A stretch of 64,000 bases of DNA. Source: Echinostoma caproni (Eukaryota; Platyhelminthes; Trematoda; Plagiorchiida; Echinostomatidae). Positions 11,993-25,200 of the stretch are shown here, piece by piece; positions within the stretch are counted from its first letter, which is position 1; every line of letters begins with the position of its first letter. Location of the stretch: contig UZAN01039465.1 of NCBI GenBank assembly GCA_900618425.1, forward strand, positions 1-64,000. Direction: 5' to 3'. The notes beneath the pieces were generated by a model, which saw only the letters and a list, made by a program, of their open reading frames with translations, searched no databases and was not told the origin of the DNA. A program made the translations under genes and the position numbers.

Positions 11993-13975
11993 AGATGATA
12001 GCAGTTATTGATCCCGGAAATGGTGTGCCATTGAGGTCAGTTCGATTTCAATTCATCAACAATTGAATGGGCCTGGTATTGAACATAGCTGACCCCTTGG
12101 ATCTAATGGGTGAACCAATGGGCTGAAAAAACAGGGGGACCGGACGTGGAAGACGATTTATGATAACCAAAGGATATTCTCTGAAAGAGATTATAGTGGG
12201 ATAAATAGTTTATGAACGAAATAGAACACCAACTGTTGTGTTTCTTCGTGGATGTTAGAATTGATTTGATCTCATAAGCTACAGAAAAAGAACTCGCGCG
12301 TATGTAGTTATTTTCATGGAATGAGATGCTTTAAATTATGCAAAAGATAATAATAATTATCCCATCACTCCTTTAGGAATGGATAAGGAAGTTGCTCCCA
12401 TTCTGTATGAAAACCAGTGAGGAAAGCTAAGGAATCTTTTTGCAACCTGGTGCATCATTTGATTCCTCATCTGCAAGTATCAAATCGCATAACTTAGTGC
12501 TGAGGTGATATTTATTGAATACATTTTTGACAGACTGGGTACGAGCTGTGAGCTCATAGGCAACGAATGGGAAAGCTTTCGAGGAAAAAAGTGAAACCAT
12601 AAGGAAGGTGATCATCAAGTAGCGTTTTTGAAACCGTAAATATAAATTCAAAGTAGTAATTAGTGGTTCACAGAAACAGAATTCGGTGAGAAAGATGAAA
12701 CGGATTACAGAATAAATGACACCGAAGTAACTGAATATCTGTTTGGGATATCATTGTAACGTTGTAAATGTTGGGTTGTCCCTAATTTGTTCATCATTTG
12801 CGTGGTTTCGTGTGATTTGCAGCAACCCCCTTCCCCCTGGGGAATGTGTTGCCAACTCATTTATAATGCGCTGTTTTCTTTTGGATTGCAGTTTGTTTTC
12901 AAAAGCAAGATACAATCATCCCCTAGTCGAGACTTAATGTTCAGCTAATTGATATCTGTGATTTTATTTCACTCACAACTACCGTCTATGTTTTCTGAAT
13001 GAGACATGGAATGCCCGAATCAACGCGAGATGCCATTCTCGAGACAAATCGAGGTGACAATCATTTTCTCGAAGATGAAGTCGTCCAGGGCACTCAATAT
13101 CCCAATTTCGGAAAAACCAGTGATAATTCTTAATTTTCACTCGTCAATTAACGTATAACATAAATCATATAACTCGATGCATTCTGCCGCGCACCGTTTT
13201 ATTACACAAAATTCGGAGAAAGCACACAGTGTTTTCTCAGGTGAATTCATGGTTTCCGTGCAGTTAAGAGCTACTTTATTCTGCTATAATACTCTTGCTA
13301 AATGGAACATTATTGGCTAACTGAATCCAGAAGCCTACTTAGCAGCAGAAAAACAACTGTGTGCTTGAATTATATTCATTTGTGACTGATGAATTTGTTC
13401 AACTAACATTACAGATAAGAAGAGGTGTCCCAATCTATTCCTTGGTTATGGTTAGAAAACTGTACTTAAACCAATTACTTCAATGACAGATCAATGCTTG
13501 TTTAGTTCTGATTCACTACATGTTGCATTCGATTTCGGTCTTATTATCGTTTTCTCTTATTCTACTGGTTGTGCTTTGCTTCGAAAAGCTTTGAACAGAT
13601 TCGTTGTTTAAGATGGACGTGGAAATGCTAAAACATTTCTCGTTAATACATCGCTTCAGGTGTTTACACCTATGGTTCGATTAGTCAATACAAATACCAA
13701 ACGGGTGTTGAATTATGTTATGAGTTTGTGTTTGTGTAAGTTTTGGCTAAGACAAACTTTGAGTTTACGATCAATGGATTGGAAATAGTTGGATAAAAAT
13801 TTGTAAACGACGCATAGGAAAGTTGTTGGTCAAGAATGAATACGGCAGATGTAAAAGAGAGTGAGAAAAAAAGTGATAAATGAGGAAGGGGAAAGAAATG
13901 GAAGAAATGTTCCAAATTGATATGGGAAAATTACTCTTATGATGATGGTACCAACAGCTCTTGAACCAGATCAGG
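11993..13975. other. Non-coding stretch, nothing recognised
   Basis: AT-rich sequence, including a purine-rich run at about 13845-13915. No coding motifs and no match to the repeat families described here. Confidence 0.45.
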
Positions 13976-14663
13976 TTAGATGCACAAACCTGACTTCATA
14001 GCCCTAATTACTCTGGCATCCGCATTTGTCAGGATCCTCTTAATTGATCCATTGGTGTGATTTTTAGGTGCTCTGAAGAACTTTTCACATGATCTTTCTG
14101 GGTATATCGTATGCCTACTCTCAACCAGCTGTTGCAGGATTGAGCTGTTCGAATTTCTTTTTTCTTCTTGTATGGTGGTCAGACGATGTTCCGAAATTCT
14201 GCTCGACAAACGCCTCGTTGTATCCGGTAGAGCAAGCACTTTGTCTAGATTTAAGATTCATCAAAGAAGAAACTATTCATTGTACAACAGCTTTCGGACA
14301 AATGACCTCATCCGTACCAATGCTTTGTTCTATATCAGTTGACAGTAATGTACATGAAAATCAATAAAGAATAACAAATTCATGTTTCGTTCTCGGTAAA
14401 AAGTCGTGGTAATCTGGTTGTCATTGAATTTTGTACAGCTCAACACATTTTGGCATCCGGATCGCCATATCATCATTAGGTCGAAGACTACCTGAGAAGC
14501 TTGAGAGACATGTTGATATGTATTTACCACAAATAAGACTGTATCTGCATAAGGTAGGTTTACTAATATCACTGAATTTCTTTTCCTGTAAAAAACCTTT
14601 CAATGGATTCGTCATTCGGGTACATATCAGAGAACGTACATTTATCAGCTCATTACTCAGCAA
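13976..14663 (-). pseudogene. Penelope-like element fossil with GIY-YIG-type residues
   Basis: The minus-strand frame 13976-14239 contains DTTRRLSSRISEHRL followed by a stretch with NSSILQQLVESRHTI. This has the pattern of PLE GIY-YIG endonucleases: 'Y-G-T-R-L--R--EHR', about 15 residues, then a 'H---TGH'-type block. The conserved Arg and Glu-His are present, while the preceding YIG part is scrambled. Upstream on the same strand, frames covering 14330-14663 include VNLPYAD and KFNDNQITTTFYRERN, compatible with the RT-thumb/linker part of a PLE. At least two frameshifts separate these pieces. Family membership is inferred from motif order. The element is unlike the PLEs at 35287-36962 and 62756-63700 in its linker. 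Confidence 0.52.
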
Positions 14664-17600
14664 CGGATCACAAGACTAACTACGCGAAATTACTCTCAGT
14701 CCCGTTAGAGTACGACATTTGAATGCTTGTTTTGTTATCTGTGGATATATTGTTTAGTCCATGTCTTGCTACTCAACTTCACTTTCGCCAGCCTACGCCA
14801 AACAATTCGGTTATTGTTGTTCGTTATTATTAGACATATTTCTGTCGTTCTCATGAACCCTCAACGTGTGTAGTCCTCGCATTACAAATTACAGCAATCG
14901 TGCCCAGCACTGTTACCTGTTCAGCAGCTATGGTTACGTTCCTTATCTATGCACCGGTAGTTTCAATTCCACAATCTGGTCCACTTTTGCAGTTCGCGAT
15001 CTCCTATGAATACTCATAATTATTCAACGGTACCGTATTTACTCCAAACAACCGTGTTGCGGATCTACAAAGCTAATTTGCTTAGTCGTTTTCCCCCATT
15101 GTTCTTATGAAAAATGACGCTGCTCTTTAGCTCCATTATTACTGCAATTCATTGTCGAATGCGGTTTACCAATAGTTGTATATGGAATTGAGCACCATAT
15201 AATGCTGCGCAATATAATAAATAATAAAAAGCCACGTAAGGCTAATAAGTTTGGCCTAGGTGTTCGAAATATACCACGCCCATCGAGAAAAGACGGTGTT
15301 GTAATTAAAACAGCTTCTCTCGTCATCATTGTTAGCACAGTAATGTTAAATATACCATAGCAAACGATACTGCTTTCTGTAAAATCACTAATGCGTATCC
15401 ATCATTCGTTTATTAGCTCATATAAAATGGATAATTAGTAGAGTCAGAATGACTTAAAGAACACCAGATAAATCATTTTGATCCAGTTACACAAGCGGTT
15501 CGATTTCCTAAATGTTTCCCAGAGATAGGAATACTCTTGCTTCACTGAAAAGTACACCACAAACGCACACGTCAATATGTTTTACCCTGTAGGACGTAAT
15601 GGAAATACACCGATTACTAAACCATAAACACTGTGATTTTTATAATTTTCGATGAGGTATTAAAACTATCATATTAGTTACAAGCGAGGCCATACTCCAT
15701 TTTAACCAAATTAATGATAGTGGCCCAAAAGATTTATGTATATCAAATTAGTGATTTTTGTTTTCATGCAAGCAGACCTCCAGAAAAGAGATATAAGGAA
15801 AGGTTTTAGTCGAAATTCCAATCCTGTAATTAGAAATTACCGATCACCGCTGTTTTTTAAGGTTCCTCTGAAGTCACCATGCAAATCAACCTGAAGTATA
15901 TTCTCAGAAGCGTCCCGGGCTATAAAGATCTGTTTTTTGGCAGCTGAAGAAAACGTGTAAAACGTTCTCTCTATGAGTGTGTATATACTTGGTTTTACCA
16001 GAATATGTTTAAACCGATAAATTTCTGAAACTGTTACATATTTCTTTTGTCACACTTATGAGAGAATTTCCATGTGTGTGTGTGTGTGACGGGGCCAATT
16101 TTTGATGTATGTACCAACACTAATATTACCACCATGGAAGCTGTGGTAGGCGAAAGAATTTACAATAATCACCATACCACCCAATGCATTTTTCGTTCAG
16201 TTGAAAACGCGAAGAACGAGTTTAAGCGAAAAGATTTCACATTTACTCCGTGCTCACGAATAACAGTAAGGATGAAGAATACTGGTGAACAAAATAACAT
16301 TTCATGGCTTGGAATCCCCTTCCGTGGTATATTCTTACATTGTCAGAATACTAGTGTGTCGTGATTACGAGTGGGCTTTGTTTAGATTGGACATCAAATT
16401 TGACGGGAGTCCTGACATGGGTTAACTTTCAGATACAGACTCTACTTTTGGAGACCCCCGTTTCATATTTCACATATGTTCCTCCCATTTTCCTCCACGT
16501 TTGTATTCGGTCACGGACCTGTCGGTATTCATGATCAGATTCCACAACCTAACAAACCGCCACCGACATTCGGTATATCGCGACTCGTTGCGCTAGTGTG
16601 TCTGTGGATGATCAGACATAGTCGGACATGTGTGAATGAATAGGAAACCGACGAGCGGATAGACAGGCAGACAGATAGATAGATGGACGGAAGACACGTG
16701 GAATGACGAACGCCTGCTGAATTACACGAGTTCATCTTGTACGGTGGAATTGTTTATGCTTCAGTGTGAACAAGTGAAAGGAACTCACCATATGTTTAGT
16801 TCATGACACACTATTCGGCTGTGAACAAAACACTATTGATTTTCAACACGCATTCGTGTGAAATGAGAATCGGTGTGCTACCGGGTGTTGTGAGTGAAAT
16901 TAGCTGTTCGATCAAGCCAAAAACACCGATTTACGAGCTTGTGAGATGGCTATCAAGCGCACCAGAGAGCGAAAGAGACGGCGACTAATCGAGTGTCCAA
17001 CTTTAAATTGACATGGTTTTATCAGTCGTGAAAAAAAGCACTTTGGTCTGGGATTTACCGGCATCATTCCATTCAAACAGTTAAAACGTTAACGCTCAAC
17101 ACAAGCGTCAATGGAATTCGCATATCTGAAGTTTACCTTTTTAAATTCCTCTTTGTGACACAATCAGTTGGGAACACAACGCGTGGTCGGTTGACCGTAG
17201 CATTTAGTAAAGTAACAATTTAGCTTTCCATTGCAATATCACTAGGCTAACAAATGTGGAGCTACTATAATACTAATCAATGCTAATAAACGAGCTTTTA
17301 ATTCAAAATGGGTCAAATATTTAAGGATATGAGACCGATAGATTATGTAGGCAATGTGACTTGTGTTTGATATCCTACTTCAGTGTCAGATGACCGTGAT
17401 GTGGTTTGAATTAATAAAATCCAAATTTAGCAAATATTTTGGGTGTAGTTTCGAATATAAACTAAACATTGCAAATATTCTGACCAACGTCGTCAAAAGT
17501 GAAGCTTCGTAAAAGCTTAACTGCTTACACTTGATATTTGTAATTTTCCGAATATCTCCATCTGGTAATCAGGACACCGATTCGATGCGAAAAAGCTAAT

Positions 17601-20600
17601 TTTCGTCTTTGGAAATTTACACTTGCATGCATGCTTATGTTTAAATACACTGGATCATCAGTGGATCAGTACACGAAATCAAGCCGCGTAAAGCAATTCA
17701 AGAAATGACAAGAACCAATCGGTTGTAACTTCAGATTAGGAGGAGGACATATGGGGTTCATGGTTCACCTCCGTAGCGTTTTGTAGACTTCAGCCTGCAG
17801 ATATCGGTTGCATTTACTTGGGCGTTGAAAGCGGGGGACAGAGGTCACGATCTGACGTACTATTTAGCAAAATTAAAGCCAGGTCAGCAAAATCGCTCCT
17901 ATACACACAGTGATGGTTTAAACAGTCTAACTAATACTGCTTCCGGTTTTACCGTGCGAGGTTTGATCCAATCCGTGGTATTTGAAAATTAACTGTGGAA
18001 TGGGCATTATAAATCCTATACTCGGTTTCATTGTATTGGGATACGACTGAGTTCATTCGTTTGATCTTCTGTACTATCTGCATTGGCATGCAATCAACCT
18101 CACCCCCCCGCACTAGTCCAAACAACTGAATAAGTTACTTTGAATGGAGTGAGGATAGGGAGTTCATCTTTGAAATTCGTATGTAGTATAGACCTGCTGG
18201 TGAACAACGATTGTAGAACACGGACAGAAAACGCGCGTCGTTTGCGAATCGAGCTCCTTTAATTGTCTTCGGAAAGCAATAGTTAAAATAATTCTTTTCT
18301 TTTTCTGTTTTCATTTTTGGTGGAATAACGTTTCTATAATCGTCTTTTCAACGACCAGTTCAGGATATCCGTTGATCTTTAGCGCAAGCTTAATTTCCTT
18401 ACTCACATCCTCCAATGATTTGTTGGAGCACAATCGGCGAGCTTTGGCTGCCAGACACCTTGCAAGAGTCTATTTATTCTCGGCGGATGGAAGCAGATAA
18501 CTTGTGTGCATATGATAAGTGTTATCACTAAAGCAGAAAAAGAACGTTCTTTCATTCTGTAGGCCTATGACCATCCATATTACCTCAAACAATGGGATCG
18601 GTAAAAATTGACTAAACTGCCTTTTAAAGAGCTATGCCGGAAAATCCATTACTATTCCTGTCGATTCAAACAGATTTTTGACTCAAAGATACTTATAGCT
18701 GAGCAAAATAAATGAGCTGTGGTTATATCAGGGTGTATGTGCACAAACGTTCGGTAGTGGTCTCCTTTGTGATACAACTTGGTATTCCTCCGGATAACTA
18801 CATTATACCACCGGATGTGCCTCATTGGATACCTACTTTCAGTAGCACAAGTAACCTTTGACTGCGTTCGTGTTCTTATTGACGGCCTTTTGAAGTGGAA
18901 ATTTCTTTTTAACGTGGTAAAAGAAACTTTGCAGCAACTTAATTTCATTCCTATTTGGCAACGATTGGTCGCTACGACGATCAGTTTAAGAACAAAATTC
19001 TCAATCGAATCCACTTTCCATTGCTGAAAGAATCAAGAGAGCCGATAAGAAATATAATTTGAACTCCAATTCATTCTTACATTAGGAATGTTTGTCTACT
19101 GGGCCCATCTCACCGACTTTGTATTCGATCTTGTCAAAAGTTAAAAGTACAATCAGATTGGATAAGTACTAGGAACTTTCATTTTGTAAGTTTCCGTTTA
19201 AATTCTTAAGTGTCATTGAAAGCGTATCGCCAAGACACTCCGCAATACGTGCTTAAACGATGAGCATATTAAACCCTTAACCAAAACAGTAGAAACAAAA
19301 TTGATTTACCAAATACTCAAATCGATAGCAACCCTTACCGGTCATTTAAGTTGCATATATTCAATGAAGAAATGTTATTTTATGCTTTTCCTTCTGGAAT
19401 GATCTGGTAATTGACACGGAACTGTTGCTTACCACTTTTCGTAACTGGTATTTCAGTGATTGTCATTCACAAAATAGGATCAGATCTTTCATATCGGGTT
19501 AACTGTTGCCAAATCAAAAATGCCAGGCTACAACCGGTCGTAAGCAAAGTTGATATCACTTTAAAGTTTCATAATGGAACTGGTTGGATTTTTAACGAAT
19601 AAACGATTCACACCGCGGTTCAATTTCCTGATAATACGAAACTGGTGAGTGTGTTGGTCCATGAGTATTCTCGCCGTAGAAATAAGCAAAGCTAAGGGTG
19701 AATGACGAACATGATCTTATGAGTAATGGTCGATGTACACAAACCACAATTTACAATAACTAACACTACTAGTTGACTGTGTTTTGCATAATTTCTCCCG
19801 TGGAATCCCTAATAACCAGAATGTAAGTGTCAAAGTCTCTAGTAAGGTGGATCACTGCTGTTAGAATTCATCGGACTTGACCAAAAATTCTTGAAAGTAA
19901 TTTCTATGCAAATGTACTTTTATGCAAGAGTTAATTGTTTTATTTTCTTTGCTGTAATGTCGTCATTCAGCTCCAAACGTGATTCACACATGGTGTACGC
20001 AGACGAATGAGACGGACGAATGTGTTTCCTTCATTTGTGTTTATTAAAAGAGGAGCCCAGAGAGACATTTCAAATTCCAAGAGCTTCGATGGTATTTTTA
20101 CTGAATTTTAGGTAGATAAGTAAAAACTAATAAGAAAGTGGATTTTTGGGAAAAAGATCGATGATAGAAACGCTCCATTAACTATATTCGATGATTGCAC
20201 TGGAGACATAGTGACATTCATTGTCTCATTAGTTATCCAAATAGAACACCACATAATACCATGGGTAAGGATGAAAATCGACGAGGAAATGCTTAGAACT
20301 TGAGGAGAGTTGAGTTCTGATTTCACACCGTGAATCGCAGTCACCTAATTGGTATTCTGGCCTATGTATTTGATGTTTTCGGTTTATACTTCTCACGTAA
20401 TCAGATTAGAGAGGTATCAGCATGGTGCTGTGAGAGCTCGAACAAGTTATCTGTGTGCGAAAAGGAGATTTCCCAGTCAAACCGCGATTCCTTTGCTCCC
20501 GATGAGTAGCATAGAACCGCTAACCTTAGTTGAGCGTAAACTGTTGTTAGTTCTGATCAGTTTGAATGATTGATTTCAATGAACCATGCAATTCGTCATG

Positions 20601-21470
20601 GTTACAAGTGCAGAAATCGAGGTTGTTTCGGATCCAAAACGTCTGCTGCCAAACAATTTTTAAAAGTACTCTCGGAAACCTCGACCTCGTGTCTAGTGGT
20701 TTAATCTACCTAAATTAATTTATCTCACGGAACAAGTTGACAAATGCAAAATAGGACCGTTTGTAGAGAAGATCAGTTTGGAAACAAAACTAAACGTAAC
20801 CCAGAAGCATGGTGTGTATTCATTTACTCGACATTCAGGAGCTTGCCTACCCTCCCCACTAGTGCCAAAGTGAGTTGAACATGCAGAGGGATTGTTTGCA
20901 TTCATGAGCAACTGTGTTTGTTGTGCATATAGCCGAGACAAATCACCCGAGTAACCTTATTGTATAACTCCCATTTATTTATGCTGTCTATTTGTTGTGA
21001 TTGAAAGAGGTCAGCGGTCGTTTGACTAAACGGTCCTCTTTGTGAGCCCTAGAACAATTTCTTGGAGCTCTCGGAGAGACATAACTATCCTTCCCTAACC
21101 CAGTAACGTACAAAATACGTTCTTCTCTCCATAATGAAATAATATTGGTCCTTGTCAACCCCAAACGTCTACAATCTCGTTTCTCACCAACATAGAATGC
21201 GTTGCATAATCGACAGACACGAGCGTTCATTAAAGCTCGATTTCCGTAGTCAACAGTGTGGATTAAGAACAGTATACTTCAATAACAGATGGTCAACAGA
21301 GTGTACATATTTCAGTTTGATAGCGACTTCCAAACCCAAGAGAGAATTTCCAGTCTTACACACAAAACTGTTAACCCTTAAACACAACGGTTATTTTTAC
21401 CGGACACACTTTGATGATACGCTGTATATGGGAAACGGTTTCCATTTTAATCTGGAGTATTTACTTATTC
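14664..21470. other. Long non-coding stretch with minor simple repeats
   Basis: Nearly 7 kb without a recognisable gene. Minor features are a short (GT)n at about 16073-16088, an imperfect GACA/GATA run at about 16660-16686, and a CpG-containing, less AT-rich patch at about 16550-16990 without a convincing exon. The longest frame (18652-19014, minus, 120 codons) has no known domain. Confidence 0.45.
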
Positions 21471-21658
21471 CTCCCCCAGTGGTAGCCCGATAGTAACGTC
21501 ATCAAATTATCACCTAGGAGGACGTATTCGAATCTCACCACCACCACCATCGCTACCACCTGATTTTCTTATTTGTGCGTTGTATGGAAACCCCTCGATT
21601 GGTTGCTTCCCCCTTCCTGAAAATTGTACCATTTGTATTAAATAAAATTAAAAATTAC
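21471..21658 (+). mobile_element. SINE-B copy 2 (tRNA-derived SINE)
   Basis: A fuller member of the SINE-B family. The head reads GTGGTAGCCCGATAGTAACG (A-box region), then ATCAAATTATCACC, then ATTCGAATCTCACC (B box), with a CCACCACCACC run after it. The body has GTTGTATGG, GATTGGTTGCTTCC and CTTCCTGAAAATTGTACCAT, ending in an AT-rich tail with AATAAAATT. Each block has a counterpart in copy 1 (2008-2180). It lies about 270 bp upstream of a SINE-A copy in the same orientation. No clear target-site duplication was found by eye. Confidence 0.72.
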
Positions 21659-21928
21659 CAAATCTATTTCCTGGATACTTGTGTGTGCTATTAGAAGTCA
21701 TCTACCTCCATTCGTTTAATTAAAAATGCTTCATTCAGTTTGATCAAATACTACCAGCTAGTTATTCATCTTTCAAAAAACAAACATAAGTTTGTTCGAA
21801 ATGATTTTGAAAAAGCTAATCTTGTCACTTTTTCTAGCATCAAGCTTGGATTAGCCCAATCGATTGTTCAGTCACTAGGCGCTGTTGATGGTCAAGCTCA
21901 TCACGTGTGCCATTTGCACAAGGTGATG

Positions 21929-22218
21929 CCCGTCGGCTGTGTAGCTCAGGGGTAAGGATTTGGAGTCCCGACCGGAATGTTCGCGGTTCAAGTCCTGACA
22001 GGGACACAAAACTTACTCATTATTGACCAGTCCTAAACAGGACGAAACAGCCGTCCAGTGTTCTCTGTTGGTTGTCACAAACATTGCTATCGCATTTCAA
22101 TCTTGTCATTCATTGTTAAGCTGTATTCGCCAAAACGCCACACTTCATATAAAACGGAGAAACTGATGGAACTTTATTACGAGTCTGGAGAGATTAAAAT
22201 AAAAGATCATCGGGGTCA
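21929..22218 (+). mobile_element. SINE-A copy 1 (tRNA-derived SINE)
   Basis: The head carries an A box (GTAGCTCAGGGGTAAGG, 21941-21957) and a B box (GGTTCAAGTCC, about 21987), the internal Pol III promoter layout of a tRNA. The body is not tRNA: it has AACAGGACGAAACAG, then GTCCAGTGTTCTC, and ends near ATTAAAATAAAAGATCAT followed by CGGGGTCAAA. The copy at 33279-33580 shares the head, the body block and the terminal AAAAGATCAT, so the unit is about 290-300 bp. A functional tRNA is unlikely because the arms flanking the boxes do not pair into a normal acceptor stem. Confidence 0.75.
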
Positions 22219-25200
22219 AAACATTATTTAGTTATAAACCTCTTGAAAAGTAGCAAATGAGTCCTGGATCCTCTCATCATGCAATTTTGAAACGAACCAC
22301 AGTGAGATTTGAACCCTCAAAAATATGCTGCCTGCAGTGAACATGCTTACAGGGTTATACCGCCATTGCATAGGCTTTGATCGAATTATAATTATTTGCC
22401 CCAGCTTTCCCCGTAGCTTTAAGGCACAAAATAACTCTATGCATTGTTCTCCGGCAATTTCGTATACGGCTTCTGGCCTGAATTATGTTGATTTTTCTGA
22501 TAAACCTAACACCCCTTGAATACGCTGCCAAGTTTCTGTTTGAAACACCGAGAGTGAAGTATTTTAAACCACCAATCTTGTTAACGTCTACGGATAACGT
22601 CAACATTCACCGGTTTGTGCCACCCTTACAGTACTCCATGCAGAAATTGCAATTTTAAATATAAGCAATATTCAATAATCTGACTCCGCGGACTTGATGA
22701 ACTTTTGATGTGGACTTCAGCAAGAATGGAACGTGCTGTTTTAACGTGGTGCTCTAGTGTTTTATTGTTTTATTATACACCACTGTGTGATGAACAACAG
22801 ACGGGACGGACCCCGTAGTCAAAAAGATCTGCTGGTCAGTGATAGCAACCGGTAACCTGTTCCCCGAGACATGGAGTGGCGCACCACATAAGGCACCGAT
22901 AAGTCAGGCCTGGTATAGAACCGGGTGACAGCAAAGCTGTGCATCAGTTTGACGCTGTTTCTGCACCCCCAACTAAGTCCATTAGACACAAACTGGTTGC
23001 ATCATTGATATGTGGCACTCCTCAACTCCCTTTTATGAATAAGTCGCCCCACCTGCAACAAATGTCCCACGGGACAGGAAAATCACAGTCTTTTGGCATT
23101 CACCAAAACAAGAATTTGACTTTGGGTTATGCGGAGAATCTCACGAGGTATTTCTTTTTGTTTCATTCAGTTTTGAGTTTTAATAACAGGAAAAATATTC
23201 TTTTCTTCAAAAAGGTATATTTTTATTCAGAAATTAAAACGTCAATTCTATCATAATACCTGATAAAGCACATTTAGTCGGATTAGTCCAACATGGAAAG
23301 GTGAGTGGCTAATGAGAGACATCATCAACCACTCTAATCTAATCACGTCATAAACTTCCAAGTGAAAGCAGATGTAGAATCGGGGTCTGAAGAATTTAGG
23401 GATGCTGAAATGGAGTACTCTGTTCAATTTTGATAATCCTTATTGGAATATAATAGTTGGGTGTTAAGCTGCATTTAATTTCCGCAGAGGTTCAGGCGCG
23501 CTTTGTGTAACTGGTGCTTGAGTTATCGGATGGTGACTATCGTCAATCTCCTTATTCGTACAACATTGAAACAAATGCCTACCTTTCAAGAGCTTTGGGG
23601 GAAAAGACTAACGAGCAATGAGTAACCTGAACACATAGGAGATCAAATACTTCTTCGGGTTAAAATTGGTAGGTAAAACTTCCTACAAAACTGCATTTTT
23701 ATGTTAAAAGAGATCAATTCTTTGAGTTCCAGGCTACTGTGTACACAGAAGTATTACTTATTACAATCCGTGACGATTTTCTGAGGGATATATCCCTCTT
23801 GACCAGATACACTCGAATCTTTTCACTACATGGAGTACTGGTTGTCGGCAAAACTCAAAGAGTATGTGAAAAATAGCCTATTTACGAAATTAAATAAATC
23901 AGGTCAGGTGATTGTCCGAACGGATTTGCGAACATCAACCTGCGTAGCTAAACACCAGGACGATTAAGTTACTCCCCAGTGTAGTGGTTTCACAGTTAGC
24001 TGAAACAAATCACACCGTGGATGTGTCCGAGGCTTTCCGACCCCTGTACAAAGTTCGTGGCCGATTACCGAGGCATTCGGATGCTGGTTACAGTACAAGC
24101 GGTGGACTTTCGTCTGCATAACCCCCCTCTGTATGCCCGAAAGCAATTTGTACAAGCGCTAAAGCTACCGTGGACCACTCCACACACAGCGCATCACGAG
24201 TAATCTCGATAATCGGATGAGTGGACAAACAAACATAAGATCGTGGCGAACACGATTTTCGGTCTCACGATGAAATGGTTTCTAGTATTCGGGAATTTTA
24301 TTTATTTTCCCGAGGCAATTTTATTTCCAATTGGTGATATATATTGAGATTTATTGGCATGGATACGAATCTCTGAAAACGAGCTTGTTCGCCACCGTTG
24401 TTCTGGTCGAAAGGTGCTCTCTGGGACTATTTTGACAATTGAAAATATATTCTCTAAATAACTATCTCCTTTGAGAGGGTAATTCATCTGTGTGAATAGA
24501 AAAGTTCATGGGGTTATGTTGGAATGTTATTGGCCAACATCATCAACCTAATTCGAACTTTGCTTCTGGGAAACCCCTTCTAACTTCGAATATCTAGTAC
24601 AGGATTTCCGGTATTGTCCTTAATTCTAGACCGCTTTTCTGGTCCTTGGATTATGAAAAACGACTTCCTCCATTAGCTCTGTTAGAGGTGATTCACGTGC
24701 ACAGATCGAAAGAAACCTCATCGTGTTTTTTGACAAATCCCGCAAACCTCACCTGATTTAGCTCATCTACAAAGCTGTTATAAAAGAGAAACACCTTTGT
24801 CAAAATATAGAGGACAATGGTTTGGTCTAAAGGGAGGGAATTATTCTGATGAAATATGGTGGATTTCTGAGCCACAATTGCTATCACTATCGAAAAACGC
24901 ATGGGATAAATGTGGACTTGAAACTGTTTCAGGAGTTATCTGAAGCCTTGTCCGATATTTCGCTTATCAAGTGTGGCTTTTGCGGTTTTAATCCTATAAT
25001 TCCGTGGGATCAAAACAAGCGTCTAATGATCTGGTTTTTAATCAATTTTCGTGAATCAACCGGCGGTAAGAAAGAAGGATAAGTTCGCTAATTGCTTGGC
25101 TATAGTTTGCAAAAATCGACTTCTATGCGTTACTTTGTGATCACATTTAATAGTTCCAACAGACTGCCTCATAGCGTTTGGTAACGGTCACTGCAATTAG

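Noticed and set aside
16660..16690. GACA/GATA run as a possible CRISPR or structured array
   Set aside because: Too short and made of 4-base units without spacers; an ordinary microsatellite in eukaryotic DNA.
20430..20530. Possible minus-strand SINE-A (CTCGAAC and CCCAGTC blocks)
   Set aside because: Spacing and order do not match the SINE-A head, and no body block follows.
21941..22000. tRNA gene (A and B boxes present)
   Set aside because: No proper acceptor stem, and the same non-tRNA body and 3' end recur at 33279-33580, so it is a SINE head.
23899..23910. Minus-strand ACCTGACCTGATT resembling the CR1-B pentamer tail
   Set aside because: Only two units and no CR1-type protein or 3' UTR similarity on the adjoining minus strand.
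25019..25082. C-terminal part of the 77-codon frame 24849-25082 as a possible host exon
   Set aside because: No domain, no clear splice signals and no supporting neighbours.
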